The position numbers were made by a program, and so were the translations under genes. A DNA stretch of 64,000 nucleotides from Cucumis sativus (lineage: Eukaryota; Streptophyta; Magnoliopsida; Cucurbitales; Cucurbitaceae): NCBI RefSeq assembly GCF_000004075.3, contig NC_026660.2, positions 1 to 64,000 of the forward strand, given 5' to 3'. Positions within the stretch are counted from its first letter, which is position 1. Each line of letters starts with the position of its first letter. Positions 46,572 through 63,200 of the stretch are shown here, in pieces. The notes under the pieces were generated by a model. It saw nothing but the letters and a program-made list of their open reading frames with translations, did not search any database and was not told where the DNA came from.

Positions 46572-48325
46572 ATGTCTCCAGCAGCTGCCCCAGAAAGTGC
46601 CATTGAGTCAACCGACGCTCCCAAGAGGGCGTACGTGACGTTCTTGGCTGGTAATGGTGACTATTGGAAAGGTGTAGTTGGATTGGCAAAGGGTCTCAGA
46701 AAGGTCAAAGCCGCCTACCCTCTCATTGTAGCTGTCCTTCCTGATGTTCCTGAAGATCATCGCCAAATCCTCGAGTATCAGGGTTGTATCGTCCGTGAGA
46801 TCGAACCTGTTTACCCTCCAGCAAACCAGACCCAATTTGCCATGGCTTACTATGTTATCAACTACTCAAAGCTTAGGATCTGGGAGGTACTAATATCATA
46901 CACCTTCATTCTTGTTTCTTGTTAAAAACATCGTAACTCACATATTTGAGTTAAAATAGTGATGTATATTCAAGGACGAGCTTTTAACCTTAAGCGGTGA
47001 TTGATTTGATTGCAGTTTGTGGAGTATGAGAAGCTGATATATTTGGACGGAGACATCCAAGTGTTTGAAAACATAGACCATTTGTTTGAAATGCCAAGTG
47101 GATACTTCTATGCAGTGATGGATTGCTTTTGTGAGAAGACATGGAGTAACTCTCCACAATACAAAATTGGGTATTGCCAACAATGCCCTGACAAAGTGAA
47201 ATGGCCTGTGGAGGAAATGGGAAACCCACCACCACTTTACTTCAATGCTGGATTCTTTGTGTATGAACCTGATCTTTTCACTTACAAGGATCTTCTTGAG
47301 ACTTGCAAGGCCACCACTCCAACTTTGTTTGCTGAGCAGGTAATCTCATTCATTTTATTTACACTAATACTTATTTGCTAGTTGAGTCGTGTTGCCCCTT
47401 TTTTAGTCCACGAAAACAAACAGGACAAAGAACAAAAACAAAAACAATGCTCGTTGGGTGGAAGTCGGTGGAACCATGTGGTTAGATCACTAGCTAGAAA
47501 AAATGGCTTCTGGCTGGTGGTCAAGTATTGCTCTTAAACCGATCTCTCTCTTTCTTTTTCTTTTATGAGAATTTGTGTTTGGATGTGTCTGTTTTAGCTT
47601 TAAAAATGTCTAATAAATCTTTGTAATTTGAACTTTTTGTTTAGTGTGTAACTAAAGTATTAAATAAGTTAAGAATTAAATAGTTTATATGATATAAAAT
47701 GAATTTTATTTATAACAAATACCATTAATTTTTCAATTTTGCATCAACGGGAATGAATCAAGATCTATAAGAGACAAAATTAAGGATGTAGAGATCTAAT
47801 GGTCACAAAATTTAAACTAAAGTTAATTTAACCGTTTTTCTATTGTTTGTTTCTCCTATAGGACTTTTTGAACATGTACTTCAACGACATATACAAGCCC
47901 ATTCCTCCAATTTACAACCTCGTCATGGCCATGTTGTGGCGTCATCCCGAGAACATTGACGTCGACAAAGTCAAAGTTGTCCATTATTGTGCAGCGGTAC
48001 ATATTCAACTTATTTTAGTGTTTGTACTTTCCGCCCAAGTTTCTACGTCACGTATAATCAATTAGTTAACTTTGATATCATTATTGGAATGTCATACTTG
48101 TAGGGATCGAAACCATGGAGGTACACGGGAAAAGAAGAGAACATGGAGAGGGAAGACATAAAAATGCTGGTGAAGAAATGGTGGGAAGTTTATGAAGATG
48201 AATCTTTGGATTACCAAAATGTCCTCAAATCTGAAACTAAACAAGAAACTAACCTCACACCTTTGATCTCTGTTCTGTCCGAGGCTGAAGTTGTCAACCA
48301 CATCACAGCTCCTTCTGCTGCTTAA
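46572..48325 (+). CDS. GolS: Galactinol synthase
   Basis: Transfers galactose from UDP-galactose to myo-inositol, making galactinol, the donor for raffinose and stachyose synthesis; cytosolic, glycosyltransferase family 8. Four exons with GT-AG junctions: 46572-46886, 47016-47339, 47862-47996, 48104-48325, all in phase 0, joining into 331 residues, normal for the family. Residues 20-32 (AYVTFLAGNGDYW) start the GT8 domain. The metal-binding DxD motif is YLDGDIQV (Asp116, Asp118). Further family blocks are CFCEKTW, YFNAGFFVYEP, AMLWRHPEN, VHYCAAGSKPWRYTGK and MEREDIKMLVKKWW. The C terminus is the hallmark hydrophobic APSAA. In cucurbits the enzyme feeds stachyose-type phloem transport, and related genes respond to cold, drought or heat; which paralogue this is cannot be told here. 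A long TA-repeat tract begins right after the stop codon. Confidence 0.97.
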
Positions 48326-48350
48326 GTATATGTATATTTATATATATAAC

Positions 48351-48383
<33 letters not shown>

Positions 48384-48386
48384 CAT

Positions 48387-48420
<34 letters not shown>

Positions 48421-48500
48421 CATATAAGTATGACATATATGTATATTTATATATATAACAATCATATATATATATATACATATTATATGTATTATATGAG
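48326..48500. repeat. TA microsatellite region in GolS 3' flank
   Basis: Starting immediately after the GolS stop codon, about 170 bp consist mainly of alternating TA with interruptions such as ACATATAA. It would fall in the 3' untranslated region and can form hairpins or vary in length. Confidence 0.9.
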
Positions 48501-49393
48501 TGTTTGTGGTGTCAGACAAATATTAATTATGATAAGTACTTACAGTTAAGTGGGTACTTAATTAATTAAGCTTTTTATGTATAGTAGCTTTGGTTGGGGG
48601 ATGTGTGTGTATGTGTGCAAACCCCAACCTTGTTCATGGCTACATTACTTTAAATTTCTAAATTTTATGGAATAAGGCTGGTTTTATATCTGCCTTCCCT
48701 TTTTGCTTTATTTTTCATCTTCTCTTCATTAATTACTACAAACTAAGCTTAATTATGCTAACTTTTCCTTAATTAAGGATAAGTAATACTCCTGACAAAT
48801 TAAAATGGTTTCTATTTGAGTATAATTTAACGGTAAAAGCATCAATCATCATCTAAACATATATCGGGTAAAAGCCACAAATAGTGATCTTATTAAATAT
48901 ATAATCAATACAAAAAAATATGGTTAATAATAACATATATTAATCTTTTATTAATAATCTCAACCAATTTAGAGAGTAATGAATGATTACTATTTGGTTT
49001 TAAATATAGTTGAATAATATAACTAAATGACGAGTATTCACGTTTTATCTTTTATTACATCAAATTATTGAATATTATTATTTAGTAGAATTAAAAAATT
49101 TGACAAAAAAAAATTACAAAGCATAGCAAAAATTTATTATTTTAAATTATGTTAAAAGTAGACGTTGATAAAAGAAATATAATGCATGTGTTTATAAATA
49201 TTTTAATTTATTTTACTTGTATCTTTTATATTTTAAAAAATAAATTGCTTTATAAAGTTTTTTTTAAAAAATAGAAATGGATTTGGTGGGGGTATAAATA
49301 ATATTGGGCCGAAACGGAACCGGGAATTCACCGCGGCTCAAAATTTCGACTCAAAGACCTAAACCTCGCGAGAGAAAAACCTTCCGAGTTCCG
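48501..49393. other. GolS-SWC5 intergenic region
   Basis: AT-rich sequence with T runs and no coding signal. The GolS transcript probably ends within the first 200 bp. The stretch just before 49394, GC-richer than its surroundings (CCGCGGCTC, CCTCGCGAG), is the probable leader of the next gene. Confidence 0.4.
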
Positions 49394-52300
49394 ATGGCTA
49401 CCACCAACAACCTCCATGGCTCTGGTACTCCTCTTTCTTTTTATGTTTTCTTCATTTTTATTTTCTATTTCTGCTTCCTTTTTCTGTTTGCTTTCATCTA
49501 ACCAGAATTGTATGATTGTGATTCGAATTCACATCCAGCAAGTCATTTAATATGTATGCATTTTCTTACTCTTCGTGGCATTGTAATTCTCTTTGAGTCG
49601 AACTTTCTATTGTTTGCTGAAGACTAAGAAGCGTATTGAGGGGTTCTATTTTTTAGTATATTTGACCTGGGTATTTGCTAAATTTTAAAAATTTCACTGT
49701 GGGGTTAAGTTTCCATATACTGTTGGCTCAGAGATTTGCAATATTTGAAGGTGGGTGGGTGCTTTATGAAAACTTTTTTTTTTTTGCTATGGAAATTCAA
49801 ACCCGGTTGATTTTATGTGTTTTCTAAAGTATAATTGTGTCCAGGCCTTCAGGATCGTCTAACCTATAAGCTATAATGTATAATTTTGGTATTTTTCTTT
49901 TCAATCCTTGCTGCTTAAATTTCACAATTCATCTTGTTAACTGTTTTCGTTTTTACAATACTTTCTCGTACAGGATTCCTTCAATTCTCAATGTTACATT
50001 ATTTGACGTCCAAACCTTTAGGCATTTTTCATTTTTTCTTGTTTTGACCTTGGGAGTTCTGTTTTTGATCTGTACTGGGATGTGGAATTTAATTTTGAAG
50101 ATCATACCTCCATGGGTAAAGATCATTTGGGTGAACAAAAGGCGTTTGTTCCTTGAAATAATTGGAGGGAGAGTCTTTCTATTGATTGGCGTTTTATCAT
50201 CTTTTGTTGCCTTCTTGTTATCTTTATTTGCTGGACTATTTTTAAGTGTTTAATCTCTATTAATATTCTTACCTAACTTAATTGTCAAATTAATAGTTGA
50301 TCCTCCTTACTCAAGTATTGGTTCGTGTATAGTAACATCTCATGCAAGGTTTCAGCTTTTCCTATTTTTCCTTGAAGGTTGAGTTTTTCCACATAATATG
50401 TCAGATTCTGTGAATGAAGTGCTTATGGAATCAGCTAAAGAAGGATCTGCTAATATGAGGTCAGAGGGAAAGACTAGTGACACAGGTAAGAATAGGTAGT
50501 GCGAACTTGATGTCCTTTATTGTTTCTTGTTTAATTCTTTTCCTTAACATACATATTGTGCTTTTAACATTAAATTGCGCATTAAGAGGTATGGTGCTAT
50601 TCTTCTTTATCATTGTAGAAATAAAAGCACGTGTTGATTCCATGTGGGAGCAAATGAACAAAGGGGTGTCCAGCAAAACACTAAAAGGTTTGTCAACCAA
50701 ACGATCTCCAGCTGTGAATAAAAACTCAAAGAAGCCATCCAATGTAAAAATTCACATTCTGCTCTTGCATAACGAGGCAGCTCAAAATATAGGAAATATA
50801 TCTCATACTTTTTTCTCTCCCCATTTCCCCTGTGTCTAGAATTGGATGGCATATCTTGGTATGGCATCAAAGAAGCCTCAGGAAAAAGATACATTATCAG
50901 AAGGATCCAAGGTTCTGCAGAACAGTTCTATTGATGATGCAAAGATGCTTGCTGCTACTGCGCTCTCAGCTGTTAGGGATGCTACAGCAACTATCTCTGG
51001 CAGGGGGAAAGTTGAGGTGCCATTACTTTCATCACTATTTTTCATTTGTTTTTCTACTCTTTTAGGTGTGAATTGTGATTATCTAGGCATTTGGTTTTTT
51101 TATTGCTTTGATGCATATAGAGCTGAAAATAGTTTCTCTGGCTAGATTGGATAGTTTTTTAGAGAATCATTTGTTGTTGGGATGGAAGGAGAACATCCTT
51201 CTGTAATGATGGTGGGTAGGTTTGAAATACTCTTCTTCTTCAGTGTCTGTCTATCTCTCTCTCTGTCCTTTTTTTGGTGATTTCTCCACAGAAAGAAAAG
51301 GTCTTGGTCTTTGATGCTTGGGAAGAAGGAACTCATCCTTGGGGAATGGGTGTGAGGAAAATAGATAGGAGCTGCACTTGACTTGGTTGATGAGGTGAAT
51401 CAAGGAAAGATGAAAGAGTTTAGAAGGTTGATCCATGTACAACATTGTTTGTGAAGCTACATTGCTGAAGGCCAGTACATGCTGGAAACCGAATATTTTG
51501 GTGAAGTAATTGTTTTACTGTGGATACTACAATTTAGTAGCATTTACATTACAACAAGTGAGTTGCAGAAAAGGTGTCACCTGTTGCTTTTTGAAAAAAG
51601 AGAAGAAAAAGGGTCATCCGTTACTTTAAGCTTCCTACTGCCTTTGCATAAAGGCAGGGGAGGGTTAAGCGCATTTGTCTTTTTGATGTTCATATGGCAA
51701 AAGCTGTTGGGAATCAGGATAATCCTCTTATATATTTTGGTTTCTCATAGCCTCATAGCTGTTGGACAAATGTCCTATGGGGGGTAACATCCGCAGTGTA
51801 AAGCTCAAAACCAAAGTTAAATTGTTATGGATTAATGCCACTAGATCAATCATTGGGAGGATATACTTTGAAAAAGATCAAATTGGAGAAGTTTTTGGGT
51901 GAGAGTGTATATTATTACAAATCGCCAGGCTTCTTCTTGGTGTGGCTTGTCTACCATATTTTGCACCTATACCTCCAATTTAATTTAGTTTTAGTTTTTG
52001 GGGGGCTTGTGTGGGAGGGGATTTTACGGGAGAGAGTTCTACAAGAGGTTGATAGTTCTGATATTTCAAAACTGGATTTGATTTGTGCAAACTTGCCTCC
52101 AATCAGATTGTGTGGTTTCTTTTCCTCTTTTATTTCATTTTACAATACCATTTCTTGTAAAACAGTGAAACATCAAGTTTAGGCATTTATTATATTGATC
52201 GGTTAGTTGATGAACTCAAACCATTGGCTTTTTTACTTTCAACAGATCACAGAGATTAGGGACTTTGCAGGCCAAAATGTTGAAATTAAAAAGTTTGTAG

Positions 52301-52611
52301 ATGCGGATTCAAAAGAAGCACACGAGAAAATGAAGGCACCTGCTACTTCAGCTGTCGATGTAGTCCTCGAACAAATCAAGAAGAAACAAAAGCTTAGTGT
52401 TCTTGACAAGACGAAAAAGGACTGGGGAGAGTTTAAGGAAGAAAACAAGGGTCTGGAAGAGGACTTGGATGCTTACAAGAAGAGCTCGAACCAATATCTT
52501 GATAAAGTTTCTTTTTTGCAGCGAACCGATTACAGGGAGTTTGAACGAGAGAGGGATGCACGATTGGCTTTGCAGGCCCGACGAAGGCCTGATATGCGGG
52601 AGGAGCCATAA
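49394..52611 (+). CDS. SWC5: SWC5 / BCNT-domain protein (SWR1 complex)
   Basis: Homologue of yeast Swc5 and animal craniofacial development protein 1 (CFDP1), a subunit of the SWR1-type remodeller that deposits histone H2A.Z; nuclear. Exons: 49394-49424 (provisional), 50384-50485, 50619-50743, 50840-51016 and 52246-52611, giving 266 residues. If translation starts instead at ATG 50398 (MSDSVNEVLMES), the product is 251 residues and 49394-49424 is untranslated. Middle exons carry VDSMWEQMNKGVSSKTLKG and NWMAYLGM. The last exon holds the BCNT-C domain, with the invariant block KKQKLSVLDKTKKDWGEFK, then LDKVSFLQRTDYREFERERD, ending RRPDMREEP. It is Lys/Glu-rich and probably largely disordered outside BCNT-C. 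The domain is unmistakable; the N terminus is uncertain. Confidence 0.85.
51017..52245 (+). other. Long last intron of SWC5
   Basis: This 1.2-kb intron separates the middle exons from the BCNT-C exon. It includes a CTCTCTCT-type run near 51255 and open but unassignable frames (51479-51787 and 51835-52182) that could be degraded transposon sequence. Nothing was identified. Confidence 0.4.
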
Positions 52612-53481
52612 TTAAAGTCATCATCTGAAGCTCTTTGAAGAATGTGCCCTTATTTTTAAGGTTCTGAGAATTTTCTTGTGCCCTAACTGGCGTCTGCTCT
52701 CATAGTCTTGAACAGATCAGAAAAAATTCCTATAGCGCAGTTGTTTTTCATTCTTCTGTTGTGTATAGATAAATCTTCGAGCCTTGGAAATATTAGATTG
52801 TGCTTTCATTCTTGCCATTTTTGTCCAATATTAGATTGTGCTTTCATTCTTGCCAATTTTTTCTTGAAGCAACAAGATATTAAAAACATGTGAACCAAAA
52901 CAACCAAAGGCTTTAGACCCTTTTGAGAGAACAGAGCAAACCGCTTTCCAAGACCAAGAGATGAACTTGATAGAAGTAAGATTAGGGTCAGTAATTGGTT
53001 AAAGAAAGAGCATTGATATCTGAAAATTTTGTATCTATGATTTAAAAGATCGATGACTTCAAATGAGTTAAATGTCATCGACTATATTCCATGCTTCTTA
53101 GGCCAACACATTCTTGCCATTAGAGCTTGTTACAAGATTAAAAGCTAACTGTTAGGTCCATGTGCATTATTGATTAGAGGATACAACCTATGAAATAAAT
53201 CATCAAATGTACAACTATAGAGTAGATGAAGTAACTAAATTAGAGTTTCCATGCTCGTGGCTAAAACTAGAGTAAATACACACCGTAAATTACAAGTGGG
53301 AAATGCATCAAAAGGTCTTTCTATTCCTTCATGTTATAGACACTCAACTGTTATTACATATTATTGTTACTGTCGCAAAAAACATAGCAGATTTATCTGC
53401 TTTCCAAGATAGCAAAAAGAAATATAAACTCGCCAACAAGTGATTTGCAACTCGTCAAAGTAAAAAAAATGCGGCGATCTT
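52612..53481. other. Convergent 3' region of SWC5 and LPD
   Basis: The two genes point at each other here. The SWC5 3' untranslated region contains a 38-bp direct repeat at 52790-52865 (each copy beginning ATATTAGATTGTGCTTTC). The LPD 3' untranslated region occupies the right part. No gene is seen between them. Confidence 0.5.
52790..52865. repeat. 38-bp direct repeat, two copies
   Basis: ATATTAGATTGTGCTTTCAT with following TTCTTGCCA occurs at 52790 and again 38 bp later at 52828. It is tandem, near-identical, and lies in the probable SWC5 3' untranslated region. Confidence 0.85.
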
Positions 53482-57208
<3,727 letters not shown>

Positions 57209-60200
57209 TCAGTTACCTTCTAACAAGCTCCTCAATCTATTTGTAGCATCTTCTGTCAGATTACACGACTTGCATATTCGCGGCTGAGAAGCACAGCTGG
57301 AAGAAGAAAAGCAGATAACGATTGCAGTAAGATTATCCGATGTGTTGAGGCGCAAAGCTTCCTGGACTAATTCTTGGGAACTTTGATGAGGGTCATTGTG
57401 CTTCCTCAACCCTCGTCGAACGAGACTTACAGCATATTGGCTCGACATAACGTCCCAAATTCCATCACATCCGAGAATCAAGAACTCATCGTCGTTTGTT
57501 AATATAACATGCTCCACTTGTGGCTCAGCAATGAGAGGTGATGAGGAGACATTTGGCAATTTCAAGTCCCAATCCCCTAAGGTCCTGGTTACTGAAATAT
57601 AGCCATTAACATACCCGTCATCTACAAACCCGCCCATTCCTTCCACTCGCTTGAGCTCAAGTAAATTAGAAGGTCTGTGATCTTCAGACATTGGGACTGC
57701 TATACCTTTTCTACATAGGACTGCCCGGCAGTCACCAGCATTTGCAACAAGCAAATGCCTCCCAAGAACCAATGCCGTCAATGCAGTTGTCCCACACGAG
57801 CTGCTAACACTTTGCTCATCAGCCAAGGCAAGATCTGCCTGTTGGAATGCTCTGCGATGAGAGTTCTCCAAATCTTTTAGGGAAATAGAATCAATGTCCT
57901 GCATTTTTAACCAATCGGCATCTTCAAAGAATAGTCTCAAGACATTCCTCTTGACAAAAGCAGCTGCATGAGGCCCTCCATGACCATCAAACACGGCATA
58001 GAAACCTTTAGGCATAGAACATTTGAACATAGATCGGAGATGGGCAGACAGGTCATCTATGCAGACATGTTCATCATCCATAGAATCCCGAGCTCCAATG
58101 TCTGCATAGCTACCAGACCGAATGTTTGGAACAAAATCTATGGAAGCTGATTTTATATGCACATCTTCAACGATATCCGAACAATTAACTGCCTGCTTGA
58201 GCAAAGATAAAAGGAGCAGGGTAAGAAATTCTCTAGACATTCGAGAATTTGGTATTGAATGCATTACAATAAATTAATAATACAAGAGCAGAAAACAAAA
58301 AAAATATGTCGTGCTAAGCAATTACTAACTAGTAGAAGTAGACCATGAAAAGACAATGAACAACCAAGATTCTTTGCTATGAAAAGCCCAAAAGGGTCTA
58401 GCACGAACACGAAATAAAGAGGTGGCTGGGTGATTTAGACCCATTAGTGCATATAATACCTCACAAAGTAGACAAACAAATGCCAGACAATCTGCATTGT
58501 AGCTTGCCTTTGGTGATAAAGCACGAGTGGCCAAGCTCCCAGCCTCTCATATAAAGAACTTCATAATGTTTGGGATATATTCTCCTCCAAATTGATTTTT
58601 GAAAAGCTTCTTTACCTTGAATACTCATCAATGAAAAGGTTGTGGAAGATTTTTGAAGAAAAACCATTATTGTCTAGTTCCATTCCCATATGATCTCTCA
58701 GTTGTTAGAAAGGGCATGTGAGAGTCCTGCCCATTCAACAATTTCAGTATCTTACATGTCTTCTAAGCCTTAATTTCAGCATGCTGATTCACTAGGCCAT
58801 AAATATAGAGGCTGCTTTATTGAGAATGAGGGAAAATACGGAAGGGTCAACATCCCTCAATGGCTTATTACCGTTAATTTGAAAAAAATAAATTGAAGTC
58901 AAATCACACAAGGGTAGAAAATCTTTCCATACTCATCGATAATAGCCCACAACATTAATTTTCCTATGTCCAACTTGTAGCATTAAAAATAAAATCAGCA
59001 AAAAATAGTGAAAGAAACCTCCCAACCTATAGAATATTGCAACTATTGTTCCAAAGTTAGGATCAACTATAAGGATAGAGCTTTTGAATGCAACGTGCTT
59101 CACCTATGCCATGGCCCTCACACTCCCCATGAAATTATTATCATAGAATAGTTAATAGAACTGTACAGAAGTATTCAAGGTCTACAGCTCACAGCAACCA
59201 CATCTCTTCTTGTGTGTGCTTTCTTTCTTGGTATTAAAGGGGAGATCTTGGGTGGATGTTTGGAATTTGTTAGGTGAATTCTTCACCGTGGACATAGTTT
59301 TTCTTATTACTAGCTTGGTCACATTGTTTTGGATTGGGATCCATATTGTAGCTAGTGTTGTAAGCCCTTTTTGCGGGCTTTTTTTTTTCTTTTTTTTTTT
59401 TTGTTTGTTTGATTCATATGACAGAAGTCAGCAGAGAACCAAGGAACCTTAGACTAGAGATTAAAAACAAATAAGTTATTCAACACTTTGGGATGCACCA
59501 AAATAGATGAGAGTTTTTCAGGGATGCCCTATGGCTGTAGTAGCTATTCCACATCATCTTGCATTAACTCTGCTAGGACGTGGCTATACCTTACATCTTC
59601 ATCTTGCTAAAGCTAGCAAAAAATTATTAAGGCCCCAAATAAAAATAAAATCAAATTGTTTTGAGTCCCATTCAAGCGGGAGCAAGAAGGAATGGCAATT
59701 ATCTTATTTCTACCAAAATCAATAAATAGAATAATGTTAATTGTCAACCAAACACGATTTGAAGATTATCGTAAGTTTACAGCTGTTTTTCCAATCCTAC
59801 CTAAACATACGACATGAAAATTAAACGTAATAAGGCATTCTAATTCCAGGAAAAAGAGGAAATCCAATAAGAGAAAGATAAACAGAGCATTTACAATCAA
59901 ATTATGGTAAAAGCAACAGATCAAACCCCGATCAACATGAATACGAGCATGCCCTCCACAAGAAAGGAACAAAAAACGATCCCCACATACAGTATTCCAC
60001 AAGAAAAAACGTAAAGATATGAGAAATGAGAAGAACAACGAAGAAATTGAGAGGAAAGACGGTGGGAGAAAGAATACAAACCTGGGAAAAGACAGGTGAG
60101 GAAGAAGGGTGCGGCAAATCGGTCTGAAGATCGCGATCATCGGCAACGCGAAGATGGTAGTTGATTTTCATAAGAGGAAGGGATTTAGGGCATTTGATAT

Positions 60201-60216
60201 CAGCTTCGGCTACCAT
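57209..60216 (-). CDS. Protein phosphatase 2C family protein
   Basis: Mg/Mn-dependent serine/threonine phosphatase of the plant PP2C family. Two exons: 60216-60082 (45 residues) and 58192-57209 (327 residues), with a 1.9-kb GT-AG intron in phase 0; total 372 residues. Exon 1 (MVAEADIKCPKSLPLM) is a non-catalytic N terminus without a clear signal. The catalytic domain has SYADIGARDSMDDEH (about 73-87; the usual Met-Glu-Asp reads Met-Asp-Asp), metal-binding VFDGHGG (Asp114, Gly115), SCGTTALTALVLGRHLLVAN, AGDCRAVLCRKG, LGDWDLKLP, FLILGCDGIWDVMSS and SDNLTAIVICF. This pattern matches the Arabidopsis group of PP2C27/47/49/54-type enzymes, not the ABI1 clade. Substrates are unknown. Exon 2 also has an upstream in-frame ATG at 58264, which would give 351 residues; I prefer the spliced start because it joins in frame and the domain begins afterwards. 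Confidence 0.9.
58193..60081 (-). other. Long intron of the PP2C gene
   Basis: A 1.9-kb intron with a pyrimidine-rich run at 59380-59410. Just before that run (about 59210-59380) is a stretch with an open frame on plus, ending in the T tract. It may be the remnant of a poly(A) retroposon or chance. No confident feature. Confidence 0.4.
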
Positions 60217-63200
60217 CTTCTTCTTCCGAGTAGCGATCTACGCAAATGGTTACAGAGTATTGTTGAATTGACGAAGCCAACAAAAAGGGGTTTTTGTTTT
60301 ATTAGAATCAATGGATAATGTGATTCCAAGTAATATATTTTGTATTCTTCATTCTTTTTTATCTTTTTCTAAAAAATAATTTATCTATTTGATATAATTT
60401 TAAATTTATGTTAACATAATTATTAAATTTTCATATCACGTATTAATATAAGAATCAATATTCACGTAATAAACATAATTTAGTTATTTTCAAACAGATG
60501 ATAAAAATATTTAGAAAAAAAATGGTTGATGGAACATTTTCTTTTTTTTTTTCTTCCTATTATGGATATAGTAAAATTAGTAATATCATATCGTAATTAC
60601 ATAGCCATTAGATAATATCACTATTAAATTTGTTATTTTTACAAATTTAGAAAATATTATCACAATCTTATTTTGTTATCATAATTTTTTTACTACTTTA
60701 AAAGTTCCTTAAAAAAATATTAAAATTGTTTATAAAATATAGCAAAATTCATTTAATTATATATATAATTCTATTAAAAATTTTACTATAATTTCTAAAA
60801 ATTGTAGGAAGAGTTTTATTTATTGTGTTATTTATAACAATTCCTCCTACTTATTTGAAAATAAAATATTTATTTACTAATTTAAGTTTTTTTTCTAACA
60901 ACATTGGGTATTTGTATCGAAATTTTTATGAAAATTTTGATATATGTTGTAAATATTTTGTCAAATTTGCTAGTTTTTGCAAAAAAAAATTATATATATA
61001 TATTTTTCAAAATGGAAACTAAAAGTTACTCTCACGATCCACTTGTTTGGTATGGAATTTGAAAACTTTGGATTCACTACAAACAAATTGAATTTCATGT
61101 CATCAAATATGTTTGTGGTAATGTATTCAAAAGTTAAATTCTAATTTAAGCAATGGTTAAAATGTGCTATACTATTTATAAACATAAACTAATAATTTGG
61201 TTGAAAATTTTGTTACGTCCTTCTAACTTCTCTCTATAATCATTTGGGCCATAAAAATTGCAAACAAACCTTCCAAAGAAAGCCCAAATGATGGTGTTTT
61301 TTAGCTTCCTTTCTTCAACAATTTTGCAAATCAACATGATTGTCCATCCAATTCTTTTCATACTATTCATCATTCCTTAAATTAAACTCGAAAAAAATAT
61401 CTTAATTTTGAATATGAAAATAAATTCAACATCGTCCCCTAAATTATTCTAGAGAGAAATAACACATTCGTCGTTTACCTTGTTGGAAGATGATTCGTTG
61501 TTTATTTGTTGGAGTTGTAATCCATTGAAGATTTACCAAATACTATCGCATTCGCTTGAAGTTCATAGACCCTCGTAGTTGTCGTCATTTTGGTTATTAT
61601 TGGAAGAAAAAAAGCTCTAAGAAATCTCTTTTTATTGATAGATATTTAAGAATGTGTGAAAAATTATTTTGTTTGATTGTCAAATTTTAATTAAAAAATG
61701 TCACAATTTTCAGTTTATGTCATGATCAATTTTGTTTCACTTTTTTAGTGTTTCGTTTGTTATCTTGAACTTTTTTAATGAAATAAATTTTTGAAGAAAA
61801 CTTTCAATTCATACACTGAGTAAATTCTTGTAATTAAATTTTGTATTTAGACCGTAACTAAAAAGAAAAGGAGAATACTAATGGAAGCTTTTTAAATCTA
61901 ATTTGTAATAGAAAATTAAAATATAACATAAGAAAAAATGAAATTGTTTGAAAGGATCTATTTCCTATTTTAATTTAAAATGTCTCCAAATGATGAGTAC
62001 TCAATAAAAGAAAGCATGTTACTTTCATGCCATGCATTCACATGATTCAACCAGATATTTCATGATCAAAAACCACCAACTAGCCTATTATTATCATTTT
62101 CATGTGTGTCTTGAAACAAATATGTGTGCATACGTTGATCTACTCAATTCATAATAAGAATTGTCCTTAAATTAATTATCCAACTTCATACTACTAGAAA
62201 AGTCGAAACTCACATGTTTAAGACGTCGTATTTGTCCCATACTTTTCAAATTATTTAGAAAACTTCAAAAACCAAATGACTAAATTCCAAACTATTTCTA
62301 TGGAACCATGAGGTGTTTAGTGATTCATAACATGATAAGATTGTAATGTAATGTAATCCAAAATCTATGTTTTGGTTTAACGTTTTGGATCCAATTGCTA
62401 ATATAAAAACCATCGATCTATTTCAACAATTTTCTATCCAACCATTTCTCTTAGTATTTTCATGTTTTATAATCTAATCTTCATTCTCACTTCAATTGCT
62501 CACGTCTTCCAACAATCTTCTGATCGTCCATAACCTTGATTACATTCCAACTCTGTATAAGTATATTATTCTTTAGATCGATTAGTAAAATATTTCATGG
62601 TATATAAGTGATGACAGTTTAAAAGGTGAAAGAGACCTTTGTGGTGGTGGCGAGTGATAGGCTTGGACATGTGTCAATTTTCTATCATTCGCCTTCCCAA
62701 AACACTAACACAAATAACAAAGCCAAGCTCCCTTTTTCTTTGCACGTGAATTCCTTTATTACATTGGCAAAGAGAGATTTGATGGTTGGGAATTGCTGCA
62801 AAAAGGGTTCTTTTGCTGTTCAAATCCGACGTGTCTTCACTACAACCCTCAAATTCTTCTCTCACTCACTCTCTTTTTCTAAAAAGTGTGAAGTCCTTCT
62901 CATTTAATTAAACTCTTTAGTCTTACTTAATACATTCATCAAATCCCAATTATTATATTCAAAGGTGACCTCGTGACACATCAAGCCAAACTAATAGGCT
63001 CCTCCCTCCCTTTCTCTCACCCCTTTTTAATTTACCTAAATTACAAATATACCCTTTACCTTTCAACTTTAAGTACCTCTATTCTTTTAAGAGTTGTATG
63101 TTGTTTGTTACTTATTTTGAATTTTTCAAAACTATCTTTAAAGTGGAAATTTGTTACATCATTGAACAAAAGTTGGAATGGAATATAGTATAATAGTGTC

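Noticed and set aside
48322..48519. Minus ORF of alternating Tyr and Ile
   Set aside because: Translation of the TA microsatellite.
49876..50253. 125-codon hydrophobic ORF in SWC5 intron 1
   Set aside because: T-rich intron translates to Phe/Leu by composition; no motif.
59210..59452. 80-codon plus ORF with hydrophobic end
   Set aside because: In the PP2C intron, opposite strand, ending in a T tract; no family match.
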